From SLAN01 sp964565375 (GTDB lineage Bacteria > Spirochaetota > Spirochaetia > DSM-27196 > SKKC01), in the NCBI GenBank assembly GCA_964565375.1, contig CAZMEV010000001.1, forward strand, positions 40,105-104,104: a stretch of DNA of 64,000 nt. Reading direction: 5' to 3'. This document shows positions 35,752 through 44,069 of this stretch, piece after piece (position 1 is the first letter of the stretch; the number at the start of each line of letters is the position of its first letter). The position numbers and the translations under genes were made by a program. Below the pieces are notes generated by a model. It made no database searches and was not told the DNA's origin. It saw nothing but the letters and a program-made list of their open reading frames with translations.

Positions 35752-35780
35752 TTGGATGGTGTCGAAATATGCACTATAGT
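35752..35780 (+). promoter_or_regulatory. Sigma-70-like promoter of the flavoprotein gene
   Basis: TTGGAT (35752-35757) and TATAGT (35775-35780) are spaced by 17 bp, a near-ideal sigma-70 promoter, 24 bases upstream of the ATG at 35804. This is the best promoter match I found in the window. Confidence 0.65.
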
Positions 35781-35791
35781 TGTATATACAC
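35780..35791. promoter_or_regulatory. TTGTA-N2-TACAA-like site 2
   Basis: TTGTATATACAC has one mismatch to the inverted repeat and begins at the last base of the -10 hexamer, so a protein bound here would cover the transcription start of the flavoprotein gene. Confidence 0.45.
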
Positions 35792-35803
35792 AGAGAAGGA
35801 GTA

Positions 35804-37252
35804 ATGCAAGTGTACTCACACGATATCATAGTAATCGGCGGAGGAGCCGCCGGATTGACCGTTGCGTCCGGATGTGCGCAGCTCGGAATGAAAACAGCGC
35901 TTGTCGAGCGCGAACACATGGGCGGGGATTGCCTGCACTACGGGTGCGTTCCGAGTAAGACCATTCTTCATGTAGCTTCACAGTTCAAGGGCGCTCACGA
36001 GTTTCAACGATTCGCATCCCGTAGTGTGTCGGTTCCTGAGCCGGACATGGAGTCGGTTAACCGGCATATTGCCGGGGTGGTTTCCGATATCGCGTATCAC
36101 GACTCGCCGGAGCGTTTTCGCTCGCTTGGTGTGGAAGTGTTTTTCGGAGCGGCGGAATTCCGCAATGCCAACGAAATTGAGGTGGATGGAATACGTCTCA
36201 GCAGTCGCAGGATTGTCGTGGCCACCGGAAGTCGTGCGGCGATTCCGCCGGTTCCCGGACTCGCAGAAAGCGGCTATCTGACCAACAGGGACATGTTCAG
36301 TCTATCGAAACTGCCGAAGTCGCTTGTGATCATGGGCGGCGGGCCGATCGGTGTGGAACTGGGGCAGGCGTACCGGCGACTCGGGAGTGAGGTAAGCATT
36401 ATAGAAATGGCACCCCGAATACTGCCTCGCGATGACGAAGATGTCGCCGCAGTCGTGGCTGACCGGGTCGAGCGGGAAAACATCAACCTCTATACAAACA
36501 GTAAACTGAGTCGAGTTGAGTCGCGTGGTGGGCGGAACGTGCTGCACATAGAGACGCGAGAGGGTGAAACGACAATCGAGGCTGACGAACTGCTTGTCGC
36601 GGCAGGCCGAAAGGCGAACGTTGATTCGCTTAACCTGGACGCCGCGGGGGTCTCCATTGAACGGGGAGCCATTGCCGTGAATGACAAGCTCCAGAGCTCG
36701 GTACCACACATTTATGCAATCGGCGATGCGAACGGCCGGTTTCCGTTTACCCATGTCGCCGGGATGGAGGCGAGCGCAGTGGTGCGTCGCGTTGCGCTCC
36801 ACGCGGGAGGTCGCGCAGATTATGCGAAGGTACCGTGGGTGAGTTACACCGATCCCGAGCTGGCAAACGTCGGGCACAGTGAAGCGTCGGCCAAGGAGGC
36901 GGGAATCAAGGCACGGGTAGTCACCCAGTCATTCGCCGGTGTGGACAGGGCTCATGCGGAGGAGAGTACCGACGGACTTCTGAAAGTGGTGCTCGATTCC
37001 CGCGACCGGGTCATTGGAGCTCAGGTTGCCGCGAAAGGAGCCGGGGAGCTTATCGGCCCGGCACTGCATGCGGTAAGCGGAAAATGGAAACTTGGCCGGT
37101 TCCGCAAAGCGCTCACGCCGTATCCGACCATGGGCGAAGTATACGGCAGGGCGGTTTCCAACGAGCTTGCGCCGAAACTGTTCAACAGTAGAACGAGAAA
37201 GATACTTCGCACGCTGTTCCGTTACCGCGGGACCGGGCCGGTGGCGGGATGA
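35804..37252 (+). CDS. FAD-dependent pyridine nucleotide-disulfide oxidoreductase (mercuric reductase/LPD-like)
   Basis: 482 residues from ATG 35804 (AGAAGGAG upstream; the frame starts eight codons earlier). FAD site DIIVIGGGAAGLTVASGC, redox disulfide GGDCLHYGCVPSK, NAD site VIMGGGPIGVELGQAYRRLG and second FAD site HIYAIGDANG. The C-terminal TPYPTMGEVYGRAV replaces the His-Pro of lipoamide dehydrogenases, and no N-terminal heavy-metal domain or C-terminal Cys pair is present, so mercury reduction is unlikely. Such flavoproteins are frequently paired with TVP38 membrane proteins, as is the case 126 bp downstream. Confidence 0.93.
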   Translation: MQVYSHDIIVIGGGAAGLTVASGCAQLGMKTALVEREHMGGDCLHYGCVPSKTILHVASQFKGAHEFQRFASRSVSVPEPDMESVNRHIAGVVSDIAYHDSPERFRSLGVEVFFGAAEFRNANEIEVDGIRLSSRRIVVATGSRAAIPPVPGLAESGYLTNRDMFSLSKLPKSLVIMGGGPIGVELGQAYRRLGSEVSIIEMAPRILPRDDEDVAAVVADRVERENINLYTNSKLSRVESRGGRNVLHIETREGETTIEADELLVAAGRKANVDSLNLDAAGVSIERGAIAVNDKLQSSVPHIYAIGDANGRFPFTHVAGMEASAVVRRVALHAGGRADYAKVPWVSYTDPELANVGHSEASAKEAGIKARVVTQSFAGVDRAHAEESTDGLLKVVLDSRDRVIGAQVAAKGAGELIGPALHAVSGKWKLGRFRKALTPYPTMGEVYGRAVSNELAPKLFNSRTRKILRTLFRYRGTGPVAG

Positions 37253-37378
37253 AGTTTCGTCGAGGGCGCGGCCGGGCGGTTCGTTCGTTACGGGTGCGGT
37301 CGACTGGAAGTCAGGGCGCGGCATTCGGTAAATGGCGCGGCCGGCCTGCCACAGGCAATTACGACAGGAGAAACAGTT

Positions 37379-38209
37379 ATGTCTGAAAGAAATCAACAGC
37401 GGCCCGAACACGCGAATACCCGAACCAGCGATACGGTGCGGGTAATCGCCGTACTTACCGTACTTGCTGTATTACTCGTCGTGGGGTACGTCCTCGACGC
37501 GCCGGCATATCTGCATCAGGCGCTTCTATGGGTAGAGAGTCTTGGCATCTGGGGGCCGGTTCTGTTCGCGCTTCTTTATATCGTAATTACGGTTGCGCTC
37601 ATTCCCGGGTCCATTTTTACGATAGGAGGTGGCGCGGTTTTCGGAGTGATACCCGGTACCATCTATGTGTCTGTAGGCGCCACGATCGGGGCCACGTGTG
37701 CATTTCTTCTCGGACGCACGCTTATGCGCGACTGGGTGGAACGCAGGGTCCAGGGGAGTCCGAAGCTTAAAGCGGTTGACGAGGCGGTAGAGCGGGAAGG
37801 TGGCCGTATCGTGTTCCTGCTGCGATTGTCGCCGCTGGTTCCCTTCAGCATTTCCAACTATGTCTACGGACTTACCAAGGTCCAGCTTGGCTCGTATGTG
37901 CTTGCGACATGGATTGGCATGATTCCCGGCATTCTCCTGTATGCCTACATTGGCTCGCTCGTACAGCGTTTTGCCGAGCTCGGAGCCACCGAGCAGGCGA
38001 CCACGACCGGTGAGTGGGTCATGTACATTGTCGGGCTCATAGCTACGGTTATCGCGACGGTACGGATCACCATTGTGGCACGACGTGCGCTTGCTGCGCG
38101 CGTGCCTGACGATGAGCTCACCGACGAAGCCGCGGACGATAAAGACCCGGATAACGAAAGCCAGAACAACGAAGGCCCGAATAATGAAGAGGCGCAAGCG
38201 GTATCCTGA
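37379..38209 (+). CDS. TVP38/TMEM64 (VTT/DedA-like) membrane protein
   Basis: 276 residues. One N-terminal helix (about 20-42), then the VTT domain: ALIPGSIFTIGGGAVFGVIP, GATIGATCAFLLGRTL, and FLLRLSPLVPFSISNYVYGL, and further helices near 180-200 and 210-235. These proteins are linked to lipid scrambling or membrane homeostasis. The C-terminal 40 residues are an acidic Asn/Glu/Asp tail with near-repeats (DKDPDNESQNNEGPNNEEA). Downstream partner of the flavoprotein gene. ATG preceded by CAGGAGAAACAG. Confidence 0.92.
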   Translation: MSERNQQRPEHANTRTSDTVRVIAVLTVLAVLLVVGYVLDAPAYLHQALLWVESLGIWGPVLFALLYIVITVALIPGSIFTIGGGAVFGVIPGTIYVSVGATIGATCAFLLGRTLMRDWVERRVQGSPKLKAVDEAVEREGGRIVFLLRLSPLVPFSISNYVYGLTKVQLGSYVLATWIGMIPGILLYAYIGSLVQRFAELGATEQATTTGEWVMYIVGLIATVIATVRITIVARRALAARVPDDELTDEAADDKDPDNESQNNEGPNNEEAQAVS

Positions 38210-38249
38210 ACGAGCCGCGCTCAGATGCTATCGCTCAGCTCAGCCCACG

Positions 38250-38570
38250 TCACGGTGTGGGAAATCCGAAATACATTCCCAGCTTTACGGTCAACAGATA
38301 CTCCCTGCTGTAGACAGCGACAAGAGCGGCCGAGAGACCGGCAAATGCGGCGAATCGCAGGATAATCCACTGGCAGGTGCCAGATACTCCGAGACCGAAA
38401 TTGCTACGGCTGAGCAGCCGGTTTCGCGCCGTCTGTATTACCGTGTAGGTCGCCGCGGCGATAATGACAAGTCCGTTTGCCGGCCAGATATCGGAGAACA
38501 GAAGCAGGGCCGGCACTCCGAAGAAGAGGAGCGCCAGCTCCAGCCCGAGAAATTTTCTGCTCCGGCTCAT
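38250..38570 (-). pseudogene. Truncated CPBP-like membrane protein
   Basis: 106 codons with four hydrophobic segments (GLELALLFFGVPALLLFS, ANGLVIIAAATYTVIQTA, ILRFAAFAGLSAALVAVYS). The order and the YGFPTP-like end resemble the N-terminal half of CPBP-family membrane proteases, whose Glu-Glu and His motifs would follow, but the frame ends before them and only 40 bp remain before the convergent TVP38 gene. So it is either a remnant or a small membrane protein in its own right. It overlaps the GAF gene by four bases, so it is still translationally coupled. Confidence 0.5.
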
Positions 38571-39049
38571 GCCGCGTGCATGAGTAGATCGTTTTCTATT
38601 TCTTCTTTCAATTGTTTAAGCTTGTCACGGAGACTGGGGTTACCTGCGTCGAAGTCGAAGGGCTCATTGTGAAGTGCGCAGATCGTGCCCAGCGCCTCGT
38701 CACCTATCTCGAGGGGATATCCCAGATACGTTCCCAGGCCGAATTGTACGTAGTCTTCATTTCCTTTCCATTCAGGGTCGGATGGTGAGTCAGCCACATG
38801 CAGCGGTTTCCGGTCGTTTACCACCTGCTCGCAGTAGAGTTTGTGGCATCCTGGATTTACGCTTTTCGGTCCGGCATCGCCGGGATGGTAGGTGTCGCGC
38901 CGTGGACCTGCGCTTACCACAGCTACCATGTGGGTAGGGGTAGAACGCATAATAAGCAGAGACTGTATGCCGTACTCCGATGCTATCTGTTCAAGCCGAT
39001 CCACCCACCGTGCCTCGAATCCGTCGTAATAATGTCTCGCAAAAGCCAT
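38567..39049 (-). CDS. GAF domain protein
   Basis: 160 residues, a single GAF fold: FARHYYDGFEARWVDRLEQI then LLIMRSTPTHMVAVVSAGP, VNPGCHKLYCEQVVNDRKPL, LGTYLGYPLEIGDEALGTIC and ALHNEPFDFD. The C-HKLYCEQV and Cys in GTICALH are the positions used in fRMsr-like or small-ligand GAF proteins, so a redox or ligand sensor role is possible. No output domain is present. Promoter region at 39050-39100 carries a perfect TTGTA-N2-TACAA site. Confidence 0.85.
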   Translation of the reverse strand: MAFARHYYDGFEARWVDRLEQIASEYGIQSLLIMRSTPTHMVAVVSAGPRRDTYHPGDAGPKSVNPGCHKLYCEQVVNDRKPLHVADSPSDPEWKGNEDYVQFGLGTYLGYPLEIGDEALGTICALHNEPFDFDAGNPSLRDKLKQLKEEIENDLLMHAA

Positions 39050-39073
39050 ACGAGATGCCTCCCGAAATTATAG

Positions 39074-39085
39074 TTGTATCTACAA
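39074..39085. promoter_or_regulatory. TTGTA-N2-TACAA site 3 (perfect)
   Basis: TTGTATCTACAA has perfect five-bp arms. On the minus strand it lies just upstream of a TATAAT, which would be the -10 of the GAF gene 25 bases away; the site thus falls between -35 and -10. Confidence 0.5.
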
Positions 39086-39113
39086 TATAAGGCACTACGG
39101 GATATCAGTCCAC

Positions 39114-39167
39114 CATTCAGAAAACGATCCAGCATTCAGAAGACGATCCAGCATTCAGAAAACGATC
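39114..39167. repeat. 19-bp tandem repeat across the purU stop codon
   Basis: CATTCAGAARACGATCCAG occurs at 39114-39132 and 39133-39151, with a third copy (39152-39167, 16 matching bases) that contains the last codons and stop of purU. The coding end has thus been copied twice beyond its own stop. Confidence 0.9.
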
Positions 39168-40006
39168 GTCTTGTTGCCGAAGATAAGCACCCGGTGGGAA
39201 AGGTGGAGGGACACCGCGTGCTGAAGCACCATGCGTTCAAGGTTACGCCCCTTCCGTACCAGGTCGGGAACCTGATCCCGGTGGCTTATTCTCGTAATAT
39301 CCTGCTCGATAATGGGCCCTTCGTCGAGCTCGGCGGTTACGTAGTGGCTTGTTGCCCCGATAATTTTGACACCCCGTTCGAAGGCCTGGTGATAGGGCCG
39401 GGCGCCGACGAAGGCGGGAAGAAAGCTGTGGTGAATGTTAATCGACCGGCCATACCATTTCGCAGCGAAGTCGTCGCTCAGGATCTGCATGTAGCGGGCG
39501 AGGACAACGAGTTCGGCTCCGGTCTCGGTAAGAATCTGCTGTTGCTTCGCTTCCGCCTCGTGGCGCTTCTCTTTTGAGACCGGTACATGGAAAAACGGGA
39601 GGCCAAAGGTGCTGCATACCTCCTCAGCTGCCTTGTGATTACTGATGACCGCGCACAAATTCGCATGGATTTCTCCCTCCTTGACGCGCAGTATCAGGTC
39701 ATACAGGCAGTGCAGCTGTTTCGATACAAAGATTGCCACACGCGGAGTTCGTGGTTCGAAGTGCAGCTGAATGTCCATCTCATAGCGCTCGGCAATCGGT
39801 CTGAAGGTAGGCCATATCTGATCTTCATCAATAGTAAGGTTGCTGAGGTCCCATTCAACCCTCATGAAGAACCGTCCGGAATCCACGTCGCTGTGCTGGC
39901 TTGAATCGAGAATATTACCGCCGCAATCGAAGATGTAGCGCGAAACATCTGCTACAATGCCCCGTCGGTCGGGGCAGGAAAAGAGAAATATCGCCCGTTT
40001 GCTCAT
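39155..40006 (-). CDS. purU: Formyltetrahydrofolate deformylase
   Basis: 283 residues, the usual length. An N-terminal ACT domain (FLFSCPDRRGIVADVSRYIF) binds a regulatory amino acid in the family. The catalytic formyltransferase-fold domain shows AVISNHKAAEEVC, SINIHHSFLPAFVGARPY and GVKIIGATSHYVTAELDEGP, with the His and Asp of the active site (NIHHS; LDEGPII). It hydrolyses 10-formyl-THF to formate and THF and balances one-carbon pools for purine synthesis. The 3' end lies in a tandem repeat. Convergent/neighbouring genes are unrelated. Confidence 0.96.
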   Translation of the reverse strand: MSKRAIFLFSCPDRRGIVADVSRYIFDCGGNILDSSQHSDVDSGRFFMRVEWDLSNLTIDEDQIWPTFRPIAERYEMDIQLHFEPRTPRVAIFVSKQLHCLYDLILRVKEGEIHANLCAVISNHKAAEEVCSTFGLPFFHVPVSKEKRHEAEAKQQQILTETGAELVVLARYMQILSDDFAAKWYGRSINIHHSFLPAFVGARPYHQAFERGVKIIGATSHYVTAELDEGPIIEQDITRISHRDQVPDLVRKGRNLERMVLQHAVSLHLSHRVLIFGNKTIVF

Positions 40007-40144
40007 ATGCGGCGCAGTGTATTCGGAATGGGCGTGAGAACAAACCCCCGGAGTGAGTTCTGTGGACGAATACGGCCCGCGAGATTGACTCCACCGCGCT
40101 GTTCAACGTTGATGGAGCGAGTACACGCGCTGTACGATACGCCC

Positions 40145-40957
40145 ATGCGCTCAGAGGTTGCATCGTATCGCCCCTATACCTTTCTCGTGCTTTCTTTACT
40201 TGTGACATGGGTGTTCTGGTTTGCTGCAGCGGCCACCGGACAGGGCTGGCTCGAATTCCCGAACGTTCTGCTGACCGCGTGTGGATTCCTCACGCCACTG
40301 GCGCTCGCCTTCTTCCTGGTTCAACGCGGATACTGGGATGGAAACGTGACGAGCTTCGTCAGGAATTGCTTTAACCCCGCGGCCATTGCCGCGCGATGGT
40401 ATATCCTGCTTGCCGTTCTGCTGTTGGTAAGCACCGCCGGCCCCTTAATCGTCGCCTCAATCGTATTCGCTGAACCGATCAGCGAACTCGCTGCGTTTTC
40501 GCCGCCGTCCGCCTTTCTCCTTGTCGGACTTGCTGCCGGCGCTATAGAGGAGCCGGGCTGGAGGGGCTACGCACAGAAAGCCCTGCAGGCACGGCACTCG
40601 CCCCTGGTGAGCAGTCTCATTATCGGGGTGTTCTGGGCACTCTGGCACGTACCGCTGTTTCTCATCGCGGGAACCTATCAATCTACAATCGGATTGTTCT
40701 CCAGTGGCTTTCTCTTCTTTATGGCGTCGGTGTTTGTCGGATCAATATTCTATGGATGGATCTACAACGCCGTCGGGCAGCTCGCCGTAGTCGCCGTTGT
40801 CTATCATGGATTCGGGAATGTCCTTCACGAGGTCTTTTCCTTCTCCCGAACCGATGTCGTAATTCAGGTCGTGGAGTTCATCCCGGCCGCACTTATCTCG
40901 CTTGCAGTGCTGCTGCTTTTCTGGAAACGCATGACTCGCAGCCCATCGCGAACGTGA
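40145..40957 (+). CDS. CPBP family intramembrane metalloprotease
   Basis: About 270 residues from ATG 40145; ATG 40112 would add 11 residues and neither has a good ribosome binding site. About eight hydrophobic segments. The CPBP catalytic motifs are complete: AGAIEEPGWRGYAQKAL (Glu-Glu-x3-Arg), GVFWALWHVPLF (His) and VVYHGFGNVLHE (His, Asn). The family cleaves within membranes (prenyl-protein or bacteriocin-immunity functions); the substrate is unknown. A TTGACT at 40086 could be its -35. Confidence 0.88.
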   Translation: MRSEVASYRPYTFLVLSLLVTWVFWFAAAATGQGWLEFPNVLLTACGFLTPLALAFFLVQRGYWDGNVTSFVRNCFNPAAIAARWYILLAVLLLVSTAGPLIVASIVFAEPISELAAFSPPSAFLLVGLAAGAIEEPGWRGYAQKALQARHSPLVSSLIIGVFWALWHVPLFLIAGTYQSTIGLFSSGFLFFMASVFVGSIFYGWIYNAVGQLAVVAVVYHGFGNVLHEVFSFSRTDVVIQVVEFIPAALISLAVLLLFWKRMTRSPSRT

Positions 40958-40984
40958 TGATGCGATTGCTGATCCCGCTGTTCG

Positions 40985-41029
40985 GGCTGATCCGGCTATT
41001 CCGGATACTCCGGCTGTTCCGGCTACTGG
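40985..41029. repeat. Five 9-bp tandem repeats
   Basis: Units GGCTGATCC, GGCTATTCC, GGATACTCC, GGCTGTTCC and GGCTACTGG follow each other without gaps between the CPBP protease and the barrel-protein gene. No gene covers them. Confidence 0.85.
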
Positions 41030-41065
41030 GCAAGAAAGTGCAGGCGGCTGTATACTCCGCGGCGT

Positions 41066-42142
41066 ATGAAAATCGCGACGTGGTTGCTTCTTGTAATTGT
41101 GCTTGTGATGCCGGCACTCGCAGACGAGGAACCTGGGCCTGATGAATCCGACAGCGGCTGGATCGTTCTTCCGAATCTCGGGTATTCCCCCGAACGCGGT
41201 TTTATCATAGGCGGCGCGGCTCAGTACTACTCTGTTCCCGCTCCCGGCGCGCCTACTGATACGTTCGGATTCAACGCGATCTATGGAACCGAAGGCAACT
41301 ACTCTGCGCGCATCTTCACTGACTACCGATTCGGGTCAGGTGGGCCGCTGCTTGAGGCGGGGCTCGGAGTCTCGCTTGCATCGGATGAATTTGCAGGTAC
41401 CGGACGCCGACCCGAACTCGAGGATGATCCGGACATGTTCGAAGTTCTGGAGGTCGATGTTTCGACGAGCCTGCTCTTTGCCCATTCCGATACGATACGC
41501 GTTGGCCCGACCGCGCTGGTGAACATTACGGATATCCGTGATGTCGAAGAAGGGGGCTTGCTCGACAGTGGTGGGTTCGAGGGCAGTGACGGTGCGGTGC
41601 TGTCGGGAGTCGGAGCACGTGCCCGCTACGATACGCGCGACAGCAATGTCTACGCGACCGAAGGGCTCTATGCGGATGTTTCCGGTCTCGGCTTCATGCC
41701 TGAGCTGGCAGCGAGTTCGCGATTCGCATCGGCAAAGCTGGACCTTCGGGGGTTTCACTCGCCAGTCGACAATTTCGTCGTCGGCGGCCAGCTCACTCTC
41801 GAGTCGGTGGCGGGAAATCCTCCCATTCAGGGGCTTGCGACCTTCGGCGGCTCAAACATGATGCGCGGTGTACCCCGCGGGCTTTATCGGGACAATCACG
41901 CGGTGGCCGGACAGCTCGAGCTGCGCACACCCAGGCTCTGGCGATTCAGCGGTGTGCTGTTCGGCGGAGCTGCTACCGTTGCATCCGACCCGTCTGGATT
42001 TGTTGACGAACCACCGGTTGCCGCCGGTGGCATAGGTTTACGGTTCGCCGTGGCTCCCGAGCAGAATCAGAACCTCCGTTTTGATGTCGCATGGGATGGA
42101 GAGCGGATCAGCCCGTACATCTCGTTTGGAGAGGCGTTTTAG
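41066..42142 (+). CDS. BamA/TamA-like surface antigen outer membrane beta-barrel protein
   Basis: 358 residues with a short signal peptide (ending ALA-DEEP). The barrel of the Omp85 type (PF01103-like) is recognised by alternating hydrophobic strands and by LATFGGSNMMRGVPRGLYRD, which matches the conserved G-G-x-x-x-x-R-G loop-6 region, followed by VAGQLELRTP. It ends in a strand finishing with Phe (ISPYISFGEAF), the signal for Bam-dependent insertion. No POTRA domains are present, so it is a patatin-less barrel-only member; function unknown. Confidence 0.85.
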   Translation: MKIATWLLLVIVLVMPALADEEPGPDESDSGWIVLPNLGYSPERGFIIGGAAQYYSVPAPGAPTDTFGFNAIYGTEGNYSARIFTDYRFGSGGPLLEAGLGVSLASDEFAGTGRRPELEDDPDMFEVLEVDVSTSLLFAHSDTIRVGPTALVNITDIRDVEEGGLLDSGGFEGSDGAVLSGVGARARYDTRDSNVYATEGLYADVSGLGFMPELAASSRFASAKLDLRGFHSPVDNFVVGGQLTLESVAGNPPIQGLATFGGSNMMRGVPRGLYRDNHAVAGQLELRTPRLWRFSGVLFGGAATVASDPSGFVDEPPVAAGGIGLRFAVAPEQNQNLRFDVAWDGERISPYISFGEAF

Positions 42143-42146
42143 GTTC

Positions 42147-42710
42147 TTACGCTCTGTGCCGCCATTGGTGCACGAGAAACAGCGCGGCGAGAACAACCAG
42201 CGCTGCGAAGCTCAGTGCGACAGCAAACCACTTCGTGAAGGTGAATATCGGAGCAAGGGAGGCAACGAGAGGCAGACGCTCCGGATACATAAACATTACG
42301 AGTGATGCCGAGCTGTTCTCCAGAAAGTCGAGCACCACTGCCGCAAGAGGCAGAAGCCATGCATGGCGTGCCGCAGCGTGTTTCAACGGCTGTGCGAAAA
42401 AGGAGATTCCCGCCCAGAGAAAGAGGCCGTAAAACACCGGCCAGATGACATCGAATGTGAAGCGGGAGCGAATGTAGTAGCCTCTTCCTTCTTCTCCGTA
42501 ATTACTCGCCATCCTGTAGAGGTCATCGCTCGAATATATGAACGAAGTATCCGGCGTCCCTGATTCGCCGAAATAAGCCTCGCTGCGTTCGGCTTCCCGG
42601 GGAAGAACGAAGGCAAGAAACAGAACAAACACAAACACCGAAAATCCGAATAGTCTCCCGGATACGCCTCCGGTCGAAAAGGCGCGTAGCCCATACAGAA
42701 ATCTTCGCAC
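42147..42710 (-). CDS. Hypothetical four-helix membrane protein
   Basis: 187 residues. Helices at about 20-36, 88-104, 118-133 and 150-175. A conserved-looking periplasmic or loop segment YYIRSRFTFDVIWPVFYGLF and the motif LDFLENSSASLVMFMYPE stand out, the latter with a buried Asp and Glu. I know no function for this family. Convergent with the barrel gene, four bases apart. Confidence 0.8.
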   Translation of the reverse strand: MRRFLYGLRAFSTGGVSGRLFGFSVFVFVLFLAFVLPREAERSEAYFGESGTPDTSFIYSSDDLYRMASNYGEEGRGYYIRSRFTFDVIWPVFYGLFLWAGISFFAQPLKHAAARHAWLLPLAAVVLDFLENSSASLVMFMYPERLPLVASLAPIFTFTKWFAVALSFAALVVLAALFLVHQWRHRA

Positions 42711-42734
42711 AGCGTTTACCCTTCGGCGTATGCC

Positions 42735-43295
42735 TTACCAGTCGAGTTTTTGCAGAAGGCTCGACGCGATTCCCTGTCCCCGGTCGCGTTCCCACCAGTT
42801 CACATGTCCCTCAGGAGATACCGAGAGCCAGCTCGGGTGACGCGTCACCGGAATCTCAACCCGGTCGCTGAAATCGTCGAGATCATCAATAAAAAGCACA
42901 ATAATCTGATTGTCTTCAACAGCAGGTCCATACTCGGAGGCCAGACCTCGTCGAATAACACCGTGTACGAACCATGGAGCTCCCGTAATGACACTGATGT
43001 GAAGAACACCGTCGCTCGGAAACCCCGGCTCACCGTCAAGGGCGCGGTGTGTTGAAAGGAGGGTCTCGATCTGTTCTTCTCCCGTCTCCTGATCCCTTGC
43101 CATGGAAAGGGCCACGAGCGTTTCACCGGAACTGTCGAGGAAATCGTGCAGGGTGCCCTGGTCTCCGGCTACATTCCGTGTCTCCATGTCTGGAAGCCTT
43201 TGTGCTGAAAGAGTCGCAACCGGCATGATTGCACCAAGCACCACCGCGAACGCGATCGTCCTGAGAGAAAAGCTGACTATGAGACGTGAGGTCAT
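42735..43295 (-). CDS. Secreted thioredoxin-fold-like protein without active cysteines
   Basis: 186 residues from ATG 43295 (AGAGGACAGGAA upstream; frame opens 47 codons earlier). Signal peptide with cleavage near LSA-QRLP. The mature protein resembles peroxiredoxin/AhpC-type thioredoxin folds (GDQGTLHDFLDSSGETLVALSM, DNQIIVLFIDDLDDFSDRVE, HPSWLSVSPEGHVNWWERDR), but the catalytic Cys positions are absent, so a redox role is unlikely. It follows the same direction as the four-helix membrane protein gene. Confidence 0.75.
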   Translation of the reverse strand: MTSRLIVSFSLRTIAFAVVLGAIMPVATLSAQRLPDMETRNVAGDQGTLHDFLDSSGETLVALSMARDQETGEEQIETLLSTHRALDGEPGFPSDGVLHISVITGAPWFVHGVIRRGLASEYGPAVEDNQIIVLFIDDLDDFSDRVEIPVTRHPSWLSVSPEGHVNWWERDRGQGIASSLLQKLDW

Positions 43296-43477
43296 TTCCT
43301 GTCCTCTCCAAGTGTGAGGATACGCACTGAAGCATTCGAGTGCAAACAAAAAATCGGACTCCATGCCGGATATATTCCGCCCGCGCGGGTGAGCACTATT
43401 TGTTCCGAACGGGGTACTCGCAGGAGTAAGGTACACGTTATTATTGGCCGATCTTTAAACGTACGGAGGATATGCCC

Positions 43478-44023
43478 ATGATACATCGTCGATCTGCTGT
43501 TTTACACAAGCTGTTTCTGAAGCTGGCGTTCATCGTTTTACTGCTGCTACCTGCCGGTGCTGCTTACGCCACATCTTCGTTTACAGCCGGCATCGGCGGT
43601 ATCTTCTATCGGTACGAAACCGGATTTCTGTCGACCGAGGTGGCGTACCTCCACGAGCTTGACGATACCCTTGAGGTCAGTATTGGTCCGTCGTTCGGCA
43701 TCACGACACGGGAGGAAGACGGCAGCGTAGAGCCTCAGTTCTTGATTCCGGTGAATCTGGGCCTTAACTTCCTTTTTCCCGGAGACTCAGCGACCTTCCT
43801 TTTCGGCACGGGGCTTACGCCCGTCTTCCACATTAATCCGTCGGACGATGCCGACTCTGAATTCCTGCTTGGTCCATATGCGAAGACGGGATTTCGTATA
43901 CCGGTCCACGAGATCATGAGCTGGGATGTTTCGCTTCAGCAGGATCTGCTCATAGGCGGCGACGAATGGATCAATACCGCGACGCGCGTTCACACGGGTA
44001 TAACCTTCAGTATTCCGGATTGA
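43478..44023 (+). CDS. Small outer membrane beta-barrel protein
   Basis: 181 residues from ATG 43478, eight bases after GGAGG; the earlier ATG at 43472 is too close to that site. Signal peptide ending AYA-TSS, then alternating short strands and polar turns (FTAGIGGIFYRYETGFLS, TLEVSIGPSFGITTREE, LGPYAKTGFRI) and a last strand VHTGITFSI. Probably an eight-strand OmpA/OmpW-like barrel. No family identified. Confidence 0.8.
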   Translation: MIHRRSAVLHKLFLKLAFIVLLLLPAGAAYATSSFTAGIGGIFYRYETGFLSTEVAYLHELDDTLEVSIGPSFGITTREEDGSVEPQFLIPVNLGLNFLFPGDSATFLFGTGLTPVFHINPSDDADSEFLLGPYAKTGFRIPVHEIMSWDVSLQQDLLIGGDEWINTATRVHTGITFSIPD

Positions 44024-44069
44024 ACGAAGAATCCTCGTTACCGTTGACCGATTTTGTTTGAGCCTCAAT

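Noticed and set aside
35804..37252. Mercuric reductase
   Set aside because: The redox disulfide is present, but the C-terminal Cys pair and the heavy-metal domain are absent and no mer genes are nearby, so only the broad flavoprotein family is claimed.
39114..39167. CRISPR-like repeats
   Set aside because: The 19-bp units are directly adjacent without spacers and include the end of a coding gene.
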